From contig JAJTBI010000022.1 of the NCBI GenBank assembly GCA_021286935.1, forward strand, positions 1 through 36,151: 36,151 nt of DNA, read 5' to 3'. Under the pieces are notes generated by a model. The model was not told where the DNA came from and did no database searches. It saw nothing but the letters and a program-made list of their open reading frames with translations. The stretch comes from Geobacteraceae bacterium. Lineage in GTDB: Bacteria > Desulfobacterota > Desulfuromonadia > Geobacterales > Pseudopelobacteraceae. Shown piece after piece: positions 1 through 7,018 of this stretch; position 1 is the first letter of the stretch, and each line of letters begins with the position of its first letter. A program made the translations under genes and the position numbers.

Positions 1-441
1 CGACACCTTCCCCGCCGGGGACGTTTTGCCATCTTTGACCGTTCCTGGTATGGCCGGGTGCTGGTTGAGCGGGTAGAGGGGTTCTGCTCACAGGCGGACT
101 GGATGCGGGCCTATAGTGAAATCAACGATTTTGAAGAGCAGATGGTGCGCAACCACACGGTAGTGGTCAAATTCTGGCTGGCTATTACGCAGGATGAACA
201 GCTCAAGCGTTTTAAAGAGCGGGAAAAGATCGGCTTTAAACGGTTCAAAATCACTGAAGAAGACTGGCGTAACCGTGAAAAGTGGCCACAGTATGAACAG
301 GCGGTCTGCGACATGATTGATCGCACCAGCACCGAGATCGCCCCCTGGACGCTGGTAGAGGCAAATGATAAGAATCATGCCCGCATCAAGGTATTAAAAA
401 CACTTTGCACCCAGATCGAACAGGCACTTGCAAAACTGTAA
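1..441 (+). CDS. PPK2-family polyphosphate kinase / polyphosphate:AMP phosphotransferase (3' part)
   Basis: The reading frame is open from the first base, so the start lies upstream of the window; 146 codons remain before TAA. The visible part begins with a basic stretch, then FAIFDRSWYGRVLVERVEGF, the conserved Walker-B/lid region of PPK2 enzymes. It continues with KITEEDWRNREKW and a C-terminal APWTLVEANDK-x-AR segment, both typical of the family. PPK2 enzymes move the terminal phosphate between polyphosphate and nucleotides. The ending resembles the C-terminal domain of class II, AMP-phosphorylating enzymes, but the nucleotide preference cannot be decided without the missing N-terminus and Walker A motif. 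The next gene follows after 65 bases on the same strand. Family is secure; subclass is inference. Confidence 0.88.
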   Translation, partial: RHLPRRGRFAIFDRSWYGRVLVERVEGFCSQADWMRAYSEINDFEEQMVRNHTVVVKFWLAITQDEQLKRFKEREKIGFKRFKITEEDWRNREKWPQYEQAVCDMIDRTSTEIAPWTLVEANDKNHARIKVLKTLCTQIEQALAKL

Positions 442-506
442 ACATCGCTGTATACACTGTATCCAATAGATTCCAAGCAGATTGATGTCTGAAAAAGGAT
501 TGTCCT

Positions 507-1007
507 ATGCCGATTCCAGTCGAGGTTCTCACCGCCCTCAACACTACTCCAGAAGCGCTGGCTAAAAATCTGATTGACGACACCCGCAGCGTCTATTCCA
601 CCATGCTGGGTCTTGATCTGATGCACCTGCCCCTTGAAGTTGATCCAATGGAGCACTTTCAGGACTGCGTTTCTGCCATGGTTGGTCTGGCTGGCACCTA
701 TAACGGCCTGATTTCAATTCACCAGCCCTGCTCACTGGCCATGAAGCTTACCGAAGCCATGCTGGACATGGAGGTCACCGAAGTGGATCAGGATGTCTTT
801 GACGCCCTGGGAGAGATCGCCAACATGGTGGCTGGCAACGTCAAACAGCATCTTTCCAAGGGAGGGCTGGATGTCCGGCTCTCAACACCGTCAGTGGCCA
901 CCGGAAGTGACTACATCATTTGCACAAAACAGGCCAATTCAATGAATCTGCTCTTTGATCTGGATGAAGAGTGGTTGTTGGTAAGTATTGTACTTGAGAT
1001 GGATTAA
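507..1007 (+). CDS. cheX: CheX-like chemotaxis phosphatase
   Basis: This 166-residue protein has the CheC/CheX/FliY phosphatase motif: Glu103 and Asn106 in GEIANMVAGN, followed by a long helix and a proline in LSTPSV. There is one such motif, as in CheX, whereas CheC usually has two. CheX proteins dephosphorylate CheY-P or related receiver domains in the cytoplasm. The ATG follows AAAAGGA at a good distance. No other chemotaxis gene is nearby, so this is an orphan. Its stop codon overlaps that of the convergent HAD gene. The lone setting leaves the partner response regulator unknown. Confidence 0.83.
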   Translation: MPIPVEVLTALNTTPEALAKNLIDDTRSVYSTMLGLDLMHLPLEVDPMEHFQDCVSAMVGLAGTYNGLISIHQPCSLAMKLTEAMLDMEVTEVDQDVFDALGEIANMVAGNVKQHLSKGGLDVRLSTPSVATGSDYIICTKQANSMNLLFDLDEEWLLVSIVLEMD

Positions 1008-1546
1008 GGAAGCAGAACAAAGCAACGTTCTGCCCAGCGCAACAGCATAAAGAAAAGCTCTTTTACCGGATGGTGCTGATACGATCTGAAGGGGTTACGG
1101 ATATAGCAGGGGCGGGCACCGGCCAATAAGGCTGACAGACAGCCGGTAAGTAGACGATCATCCACCATAAGAATCGATGACAGGGGAACTGAAGCCAGTT
1201 CCCCTGTTTTTATAAGACCATCCGGGTACGGCTTTTTACGCACGCCGGACACGAAACGGACACCCGGGAAATGCACGGCAAACCACTCCACCCGGGGGCC
1301 ATAGGGACGGTTTGAGAGGATGCAGACCCGTTCAGCACCAAACACCACCACGGCACGCCGCAGCCAATCCGTCACTTCAGGTAACGGCTGATCAGCGGCA
1401 TGGGGCGCCAGCACCCCATCAAAATCAAGGGCCAGGGCCTGCACACCACACGCTGCCAATGCAGACGGTTCCTGATCAAGTACGCTCCGTGTCAGCGGCG
1501 TCTCAGCAACCAGCTGTTGCAGCCCCCTGCGATGCAGCCAACCCAC
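1004..1546 (-). CDS. YqeG-type HAD-superfamily (subclass IIIA) phosphatase
   Basis: HAD hydrolase of about 180 residues. Motif I is DFDGVLAP (nucleophile Asp41, acid/base Asp43), motif II is the Ser of ILSNRPYG, a Lys-rich RKKPYPDGL follows, and the acidic motif is MVDDRLLTG. This order and the short length fit YqeG-type IIIA phosphatases; the substrate is not known. I chose GTG at 1546 because GGAAAGGAATAACC precedes it directly. A longer reading from TTG at 1627 would overlap the upstream sensor gene by 50 bases and has no good ribosome site. It is probably last in the hyp-sensor transcription unit, 31 bases after the sensor. It ends tail-to-tail with cheX, with overlapping stops. Confidence 0.75.
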   Translation of the reverse strand: MGWLHRRGLQQLVAETPLTRSVLDQEPSALAACGVQALALDFDGVLAPHAADQPLPEVTDWLRRAVVVFGAERVCILSNRPYGPRVEWFAVHFPGVRFVSGVRKKPYPDGLIKTGELASVPLSSILMVDDRLLTGCLSALLAGARPCYIRNPFRSYQHHPVKELFFMLLRWAERCFVLLP

Positions 1547-1577
1547 GGTTATTCCTTTCCAGATATGACCGATGACC

Positions 1578-2480
1578 CTACTCCTTAAAGGGGCACTTCT
1601 GGGCCTTACTGACCAGGTAGTAGACAATCCCCAGCACCAGCAGCGTAACCGTCAGGAAGGCCTGGGTCTTCAGATCATCATGGCGCAGGGTAGAGATCAG
1701 AATCTCCCTTACCATCGCCACAATAATGACCCCCACAAAGACCAGGATATTGAAACTGCCCCCCTTCAGGTTCTTGATCTCATTATCAAGCAGCTCAATC
1801 ATCATCCAGAGGATCAGCATGGCCCCCAGGGCTGACAGAATCCCCTTCTCAACATCGCCATGAAATATATTCATAATATCACTAACAAACAGCCCCACCA
1901 CACCGATTGAGACCCCGGCCAGAGCCAATACCAGCACCAGATTCAGGCCATAGGTAAATCGCTCGGACAGGTGAATCAGGCCTGACTCAAGCGAGCGGGA
2001 TACAAACACCTTGCGCATCTCAGCATCGCGGTAGGACGAAGTCATCACCGCCAGGTTCATATCCAGAATCTTGTCAGCCGACTCGCGGTACATCCGACGT
2101 TGGTCACGATCTTCAAAGGTATCGTGAATCATATGCTGGATGGCGTGGCGGACGTGACTCATGGAAGCGTTTACGTAATGCACCGGCAGGCCAACCCGTA
2201 CATGGGCCTGTCCAATCCGCTTCAATGAACGAAAATATTCCTCATCATACTCACCGGAAAACAGGGTACGAAACCAGTGACGATGAAAGGCCTCAAGCCG
2301 GTCCTTATCAGAGCTTTTCAGCACGATCCGCTCTGTTTCAGGATTTTCATACAGGTAATTCATGAAATGCCCGGCCAGACTGTTCAGATACTCCTCCGCA
2401 ACCGGTAGCAGATCATGCAGGTTTGCGGCATCATCATCCGTAAAATGGTACTGATCCCTTAATTTTGCCATACTTTCCAT
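1578..2480 (-). CDS. Globin-coupled sensor with C-terminal PsiE-like membrane domain
   Basis: A 300-residue protein in two parts. Residues 1-165 look like a protoglobin/sensor globin: the IGQAHVRVGLPVHYV segment carries the expected heme proximal His (His93) followed by the family's V/IGL pattern. Residues about 175-300 hold roughly four hydrophobic segments, with GSFNILVFVGVIIVAM and LLVLGIVYYLVSKAQ resembling PsiE-type membrane proteins. Globin-coupled sensors bind O2, CO or NO through heme; membrane-anchored versions are known in Geobacter. There is no kinase, cyclase or methyl-accepting domain, so how the signal leaves the membrane is unknown. The ATG follows GAGGAG. It starts 29 bases after hypD on the same strand, in the place where hypE often sits. 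Globin call strong; PsiE likeness moderate. Confidence 0.8.
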   Translation of the reverse strand: MESMAKLRDQYHFTDDDAANLHDLLPVAEEYLNSLAGHFMNYLYENPETERIVLKSSDKDRLEAFHRHWFRTLFSGEYDEEYFRSLKRIGQAHVRVGLPVHYVNASMSHVRHAIQHMIHDTFEDRDQRRMYRESADKILDMNLAVMTSSYRDAEMRKVFVSRSLESGLIHLSERFTYGLNLVLVLALAGVSIGVVGLFVSDIMNIFHGDVEKGILSALGAMLILWMMIELLDNEIKNLKGGSFNILVFVGVIIVAMVREILISTLRHDDLKTQAFLTVTLLVLGIVYYLVSKAQKCPFKE

Positions 2481-2509
2481 CAGAACACTCCTCTATACAA
2501 CAAATCTGA

Positions 2510-3601
2510 TTACTGCCCATAGCGCCAGGCAGCAGCGCAACTTCCTTCACTGGAGACCATACAGGCCCCCACCGGTGTCTCAGGACTACAAACCGTGCCA
2601 AACAACGGACAGTCGGCCGGAGCAATCCGGCCGGTCAAGACTTCACCGCAGCGGCAGCCCGCCGGTTCACAGGCATCCGGCAACGCAACCTGAAATCTGC
2701 GGACAGCATCAAAGGCAGCATAGGTCTCTCGCAACACCAGACCACTTTCCGGCAAGACTCCCAGCCCACGCCAGACAGCATCAGCCGGTTCAAAAACATT
2801 CTTAATCAGCTCCTGAGCCTTGGCATTACCTTGCGGTGAAACTGCCCGACTATACTGATTCTCAACCCGGGCCTGACCAGCGCGACATTGGCGCACCAGC
2901 ATCAGTACCCCCTGCAGCACGTCCGCTGGCTCAAAACCGGTCACCACACAAGGGATGCCGAATTTTTCCGCCAGCGGCCGATAGGCATCTGACCCGATTA
3001 CGGTACTGACATGGGCCGGGCAGAGGTAGCCCCTGATCTTCAGCTCAGGATCTGCAGACAGGGCCTGCATTGGTCCCGGCATGGTCTTGTGGCTGGTCAG
3101 CACGGAAAAGTTAGTACGTCCCTGCTGCTGTGCTGCCAGAATCGACGCTGCCACCGTAGGGGTGGTGGTTTCAAAGCCAACCCCCAGAAATATCACCTGC
3201 TTCTCAGGCAGTTCCGTAGCCAGTTTGACCGCATCAAGTGCAGAATAGACTATCCTGATGTCGGCCCCTTTGGCCCGCTCAGCCATTAGAGATGAGTGGG
3301 AACCGGGCACCCGCAGCAGGTCACCAAAGGTGGTGATAACCATATTCGGCAGACCGGCAAGGCTAATGGCATGGTCAATATAACTGACCGGGGTCACGCA
3401 GACTGGACAGCCGGGACCGGAGACCAGCTTGACCTGCTCCGGCAGCAATGACTTCAGACCAAACTGGGCAATTGCCATGGTGTGGGTGCCGCAGACCTCC
3501 ATCAGCCGTACCGGTTCCGGCAACTGTTGGGCCTCCTCTGCTATGGCAGCAGCCAGCCCCTGCACCAGCCCACGATCGCGGTATTCATCCTGAAATCTCA
3601 C
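2510..3601 (-). CDS. hypD: Hydrogenase maturation protein HypD
   Basis: HypD of 363 residues, a normal length. It is the cytoplasmic [4Fe-4S] scaffold which, with HypC, holds the Fe(CN)2CO unit before transfer to the NiFe-hydrogenase large subunit. Visible hallmarks are CGTHT at 37-41, SGPGCPVCVTP with Cys65 and Cys68, the GVGFETTTPT segment and a Cys-rich C-terminus (CEPAGCRCGEVL, then CPLFGTVC) that carries cluster ligands. The start is GTG at 3601, giving a GTGA overlap with the hypC stop, so the two are translationally coupled. The unlinked hypE needed to complete this reaction is not in the window. Confidence 0.97.
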   Translation of the reverse strand: MRFQDEYRDRGLVQGLAAAIAEEAQQLPEPVRLMEVCGTHTMAIAQFGLKSLLPEQVKLVSGPGCPVCVTPVSYIDHAISLAGLPNMVITTFGDLLRVPGSHSSLMAERAKGADIRIVYSALDAVKLATELPEKQVIFLGVGFETTTPTVAASILAAQQQGRTNFSVLTSHKTMPGPMQALSADPELKIRGYLCPAHVSTVIGSDAYRPLAEKFGIPCVVTGFEPADVLQGVLMLVRQCRAGQARVENQYSRAVSPQGNAKAQELIKNVFEPADAVWRGLGVLPESGLVLRETYAAFDAVRRFQVALPDACEPAGCRCGEVLTGRIAPADCPLFGTVCSPETPVGACMVSSEGSCAAAWRYGQ

Positions 3602-3828
3602 GCCATATCCTCTGGGTTGAAGATCTCCCGCATAATCCGCAAGGTCTCTTCCGCCTCTGCCGGGTCGATCCGCGAGATGGCAAACCCGGCATGCACGATC
3701 ACATAATCCCCCACTGCCACCGGCTCACCCAGCATCATCAGGCTGGCCTCACGCTGCACCCCGTCAATCTCGGCCACAACCATATCGTCATTGATTTCAA
3801 GAATCTGCATCGGCACACCAAGGCACAT
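3598..3828 (-). CDS. hypC: Hydrogenase maturation chaperone HypC/HybG family
   Basis: A 76-residue chaperone. It begins MCLGVP, where Cys2 is the essential iron-binding residue once Met is removed, and carries DYVIVHAGFA with the conserved His46. HypC carries the Fe(CN)2CO group with HypD and docks on the hydrogenase large-subunit precursor. The ribosome site AAGGAG lies across the hypF stop codon, three bases upstream of the ATG, and the gene overlaps hypD by four bases, so hypF-hypC-hypD form one unit. Confidence 0.96.
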   Translation of the reverse strand: MCLGVPMQILEINDDMVVAEIDGVQREASLMMLGEPVAVGDYVIVHAGFAISRIDPAEAEETLRIMREIFNPEDMA

Positions 3829-3831
3829 ATC

Positions 3832-6072
3832 TTAACTCCTTCGGGCAGCTATGGCAGCCTGTCCCAGACAGATGCCACCATCATTGGGCGGTACCAGTCG
3901 ATGTATAAAGACTGAAAAATGAGATTTTGCCAAGAAAGTATACACCAACTCGGTTAAAAGGCGATTCTGAAACACACCTCCGGATAGCGCAACACGATCG
4001 AAACCGGTCTCGTTACGGATCAGCTCACACCCTTCCAGCACTGCCGTTGCCAGGCTGGCGTGGAAGGCCCAGGCCAATGATGCTACAGATTCGCCAGCCT
4101 GCAACCGCTGCACCAGCCCCAGTAACAGCGGTGCCAGATCAAGCTGAAATGGCCTGCCCGGCTGCAGGTGATACGGTAGCAGCCCTGTTGCTGTCGCCGT
4201 CTCTGCCAACGCCTCCAACGCCATACCGGCCTGTCCGTCAAAGTTGTTACGGGTTGCTGCACCCAGCAGAAATGCAGCCGCATCAAACAGCCGTCCAGCA
4301 CTTGAGGTGAGCGGTGCATTGATCCCCCGCTCCAGCATGACCTGCAGCAGTTGTCTGTCAGTGGCGGCTAACGCCGGCATACCGGGCAGTTGCCAGACCG
4401 CCTCACCAAGCGGTTCCCACAGCCAGGCAACAGCCATCCGCCACGGTTCTTTGGCGGCCAGATCACCACCAGGCAGACGTATCTGCTTCAGATGCCCGGC
4501 CCGCTGCACACCGGCATAGCCGCCCACCAGAAACTCACCACCCCAGACCGTGCCGTCATCACCAAGACCGGTACCATCAAAGATCACGCCGATAACGTCG
4601 CCATCCAGACCATTCTCTGCCATGCAGGAGGCCAGATGGGCGTGATGGTGCTGGACTCGCAGCAGCGGCAGCCCCAACTCATCGGCGTAACGGGTAGAGA
4701 GATAATCCGGATGCTGATCACAGACCACCCGCTCCGGCCTGATCTCCATAATGCTGCCAAGATGGTTAATGGTCTGCCGAAACGTATCCAGCGTGGCTTC
4801 ATTCTTCAGGTCTCCGATATGCTGACTGAGAAAGGCCTGGTTGCCACGGGTCAGACAGATTGTATTCTTCAGCTCTGCCCCCACGGCCAGGATTTTTCCG
4901 GCATCGAACGGCAGTAGTACCGGCCTCGGCACATAGCCCCGTGAGCGACGGTAAAAGAGCGGTTGTCCCTGAAAGACCCGCAGCACCGAATCATCGGTCC
5001 GCACCTGTATTGGCCGGTTATGGGTCAGGATGGCATCGGCAATACCGGGCAACTGCTCTGCGGCTTCAGCATCGTCACTGAGCATCGGCTCATCAGAGGC
5101 ATTGGCGCTGGTCATCACCAACGCCTTCAGCCCGGTATCGGCAAACAGCATCTGATGCAGCGGCGTATAGGCCAGCAGCAGACCGATCCAGAGACTGCCC
5201 GGCGCAACCAGATCGGCAACCGGCGTAGCAGCCCTGCGACCGACAATCACTACCGGCGCCTCGGGCCCGACCAGCAACCGTTCCTCCAGCTCTGACAGTT
5301 CTGCCAACTGCTGCGCCGTTGCCAGATCAGGCACCATCACCGCAAACGGCTTTTCATCCCGTTGTTTGCGCTGCCGTAAGCGCGCCACAGCGTCAGTGTT
5401 ACAGGCATCCACCGCCAGATGATAACCCCCCAGCCCTTTAACCGCCACAATCCTGCCCTGTTGCAGCAGGGCAATCGCCTGCCCGAGCGGATCAGCATGT
5501 GGGGGAATCAAGGACAGCTGAGGACCACAGTCAAGGCAGGCGATCGGTTGGGCATGGAACCGGCGATCAAGGGGGTTACGGTATTCAGCTTCACATGAGG
5601 TACAAAGCTGAAAAGCGGCCATCGTGGTCAGGGGACGGTCATAGGGGATGCCGGTCACAATGGTCCAACGGGGACCGCAGTTGGTGCAGGTGATAAAGGG
5701 ATGGCGAAAGCGGCGATCAGCAGGATCAGACAGCTCCCGCAGACAGTCGGCACACAGCGCGCTGTCCGGGGTGATCTGGGCCTCATGGCTGCCGTCACTG
5801 CTGGCAAGGATCGCAAAACCGGTCTCACCGCTAACCACCGGGATATCGGCAGACTTAAGGGAGCTGATCACCGCCAGTGGCGGCAACTCTGACTGTAGAC
5901 GCTCATCAAACCTGGCAAGCTGTTCTGTATTGCCCTGCAGCTCCAGCTCCACACCGGCCGGGCTGTTGCGCACCCAGCCAGTCAGCCCCAGCTCAGTTGC
6001 CAGCCGAAAGACAAAGGGGCGGAACCCCACCCCTTGTACAATGCCGGTTATGAGTAGCCCGCGACGGACTAT
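3832..6072 (-). CDS. hypF: Carbamoyltransferase HypF (unusual start)
   Basis: HypF makes the cyanide ligands of NiFe hydrogenase: it carbamoylates the HypE C-terminal Cys using carbamoyl phosphate and ATP. Domains in order are N-terminal acylphosphatase (GIVQGVGFRPF), two Cys4 zinc-finger units (CADCLREL/CTNCGPRW and CTSC/CLDCGPQL), a YrdC-like nucleotide-binding domain and a Kae1-like domain with VQHHHAHLASCMAENG. The start is odd. No ATG, GTG or TTG lies between the upstream in-frame stop and GTG at 6030, which would cut off the first strand of the acylphosphatase fold (LLITGIVQ). The expected start coincides with ATA at 6072-6070, in an ATAG overlap with the hypB stop and after GGGAG. I give the ATA start (746 residues); standard gene finders would give 3832-6030 (732 residues). 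Confidence 0.9.
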   Translation of the reverse strand: MVRRGLLITGIVQGVGFRPFVFRLATELGLTGWVRNSPAGVELELQGNTEQLARFDERLQSELPPLAVISSLKSADIPVVSGETGFAILASSDGSHEAQITPDSALCADCLRELSDPADRRFRHPFITCTNCGPRWTIVTGIPYDRPLTTMAAFQLCTSCEAEYRNPLDRRFHAQPIACLDCGPQLSLIPPHADPLGQAIALLQQGRIVAVKGLGGYHLAVDACNTDAVARLRQRKQRDEKPFAVMVPDLATAQQLAELSELEERLLVGPEAPVVIVGRRAATPVADLVAPGSLWIGLLLAYTPLHQMLFADTGLKALVMTSANASDEPMLSDDAEAAEQLPGIADAILTHNRPIQVRTDDSVLRVFQGQPLFYRRSRGYVPRPVLLPFDAGKILAVGAELKNTICLTRGNQAFLSQHIGDLKNEATLDTFRQTINHLGSIMEIRPERVVCDQHPDYLSTRYADELGLPLLRVQHHHAHLASCMAENGLDGDVIGVIFDGTGLGDDGTVWGGEFLVGGYAGVQRAGHLKQIRLPGGDLAAKEPWRMAVAWLWEPLGEAVWQLPGMPALAATDRQLLQVMLERGINAPLTSSAGRLFDAAAFLLGAATRNNFDGQAGMALEALAETATATGLLPYHLQPGRPFQLDLAPLLLGLVQRLQAGESVASLAWAFHASLATAVLEGCELIRNETGFDRVALSGGVFQNRLLTELVYTFLAKSHFSVFIHRLVPPNDGGICLGQAAIAARRS

Positions 6073-6929
6073 CTCCCCAGCTCCCGTTCCAGCCAGCTGT
6101 ACCAGGCATCCAGCCCCTGCCCGCTGGTGGCAGACACCTCGAAAATCGCCAGATTATGGCTGACCCGGCCTGCATACTGTTTGCACTGGGCCACGTCAAA
6201 GGACAGGTGGGGCAGCAGGTCCACCTTGTTCAGCAGCATCAGGTCAGAGTTGTGGAACATCTGGGGATATTTCAGCGGTTTGTCCTCCCCTTCGGTCACC
6301 GACAGCACCACCACCTTATGGGCCTCGCCCAGATCAAAGGCAGCCGGACAGACCAGATTGCCGACGTTCTCAATGAACAGGATATCCAGTTGGTCCAGAT
6401 CAAAGGCCTCGGTGGCATGCATCACCATATGGGCATCCAGATGGCAGCCGGCACCGGTGTTGATCTGTTTGACCGGTACACCGGTGGCGGCGATCCGGCG
6501 GGCATCGTTATCGGTCTGCTGATCCCCTTCGATCACCGCGCAACGATACTTCCCGGACAGGTCACGCAGGGTCCGCTCCAGCAGGGTGGTTTTGCCGGAA
6601 CCGGGGGAAGAGACCAGGTTCAGCACCAGGATCCCCTTCTCCTTGAACAGGGCACGGTTAAAGGAGGCCAGCCGGTTGTTCTTGGCCAGGATATCCTCCT
6701 CAATGGTGATCTTTTTACTGCGATGGACCTCATCATGGCTGTGCTGATGGGGCTGACCGTCGTCGTGCAGATGGTCATGGTGGTGATGCTGATCACCGTG
6801 ATCATGGTCATGACTGTGGGGATGGGGGTGGCTATGGCTTTGGTCGCCATGGCGATGTTCATGCTCATGGGTATGTTCGTGGTCGTGATGATGGTCGGAA
6901 GCGGGGCCGCAGCCACAGGTGGTACACAT
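6069..6929 (-). CDS. hypB: Hydrogenase nickel-insertion GTPase HypB, His-rich
   Basis: HypB of 286 residues, a GTPase that delivers nickel to NiFe hydrogenase, usually with HypA. It starts MCTTCGCGP, a CxxCxC high-affinity metal motif, followed by a stretch with 26 His between residues 13 and 69 that should bind many Ni or Zn ions. The GTPase domain has the P-loop SSPGSGKTT near 107-115, the switch segment with GAGCHLDAHM (metal-site Cys and His), ENVGNLVCP, and NKVD for guanine. I chose ATG at 6929 because GGGAGG precedes it and the CxxCxC motif starts there; a longer frame to 7034 adds unrelated sequence. It is first in the hyp unit. Confidence 0.96.
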   Translation of the reverse strand: MCTTCGCGPASDHHHDHEHTHEHEHRHGDQSHSHPHPHSHDHDHGDQHHHHDHLHDDGQPHQHSHDEVHRSKKITIEEDILAKNNRLASFNRALFKEKGILVLNLVSSPGSGKTTLLERTLRDLSGKYRCAVIEGDQQTDNDARRIAATGVPVKQINTGAGCHLDAHMVMHATEAFDLDQLDILFIENVGNLVCPAAFDLGEAHKVVVLSVTEGEDKPLKYPQMFHNSDLMLLNKVDLLPHLSFDVAQCKQYAGRVSHNLAIFEVSATSGQGLDAWYSWLERELGR

Positions 6930-6963
6930 GGGGAAACCTCCCGGATAGGATTCGTTTTTTACA

Positions 6964-6992
6964 GTCTTACCGAGCTGCATAACGTCGGTCAA
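6964..6992 (-). promoter_or_regulatory. Possible sigma-70-type promoter for the hyp unit
   Basis: On the minus strand TTGACC and TAAGAC are separated by 17 bases, about 35-60 bases before the hypB start. The -10 box is poor, so this is a tentative call. It is the only reasonable candidate in the 89-base gap between the ABC exporter and hypB. Confidence 0.3.
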
Positions 6993-7018
6993 GCGCAAAA
7001 GCAGGGCATCTTGTATAC

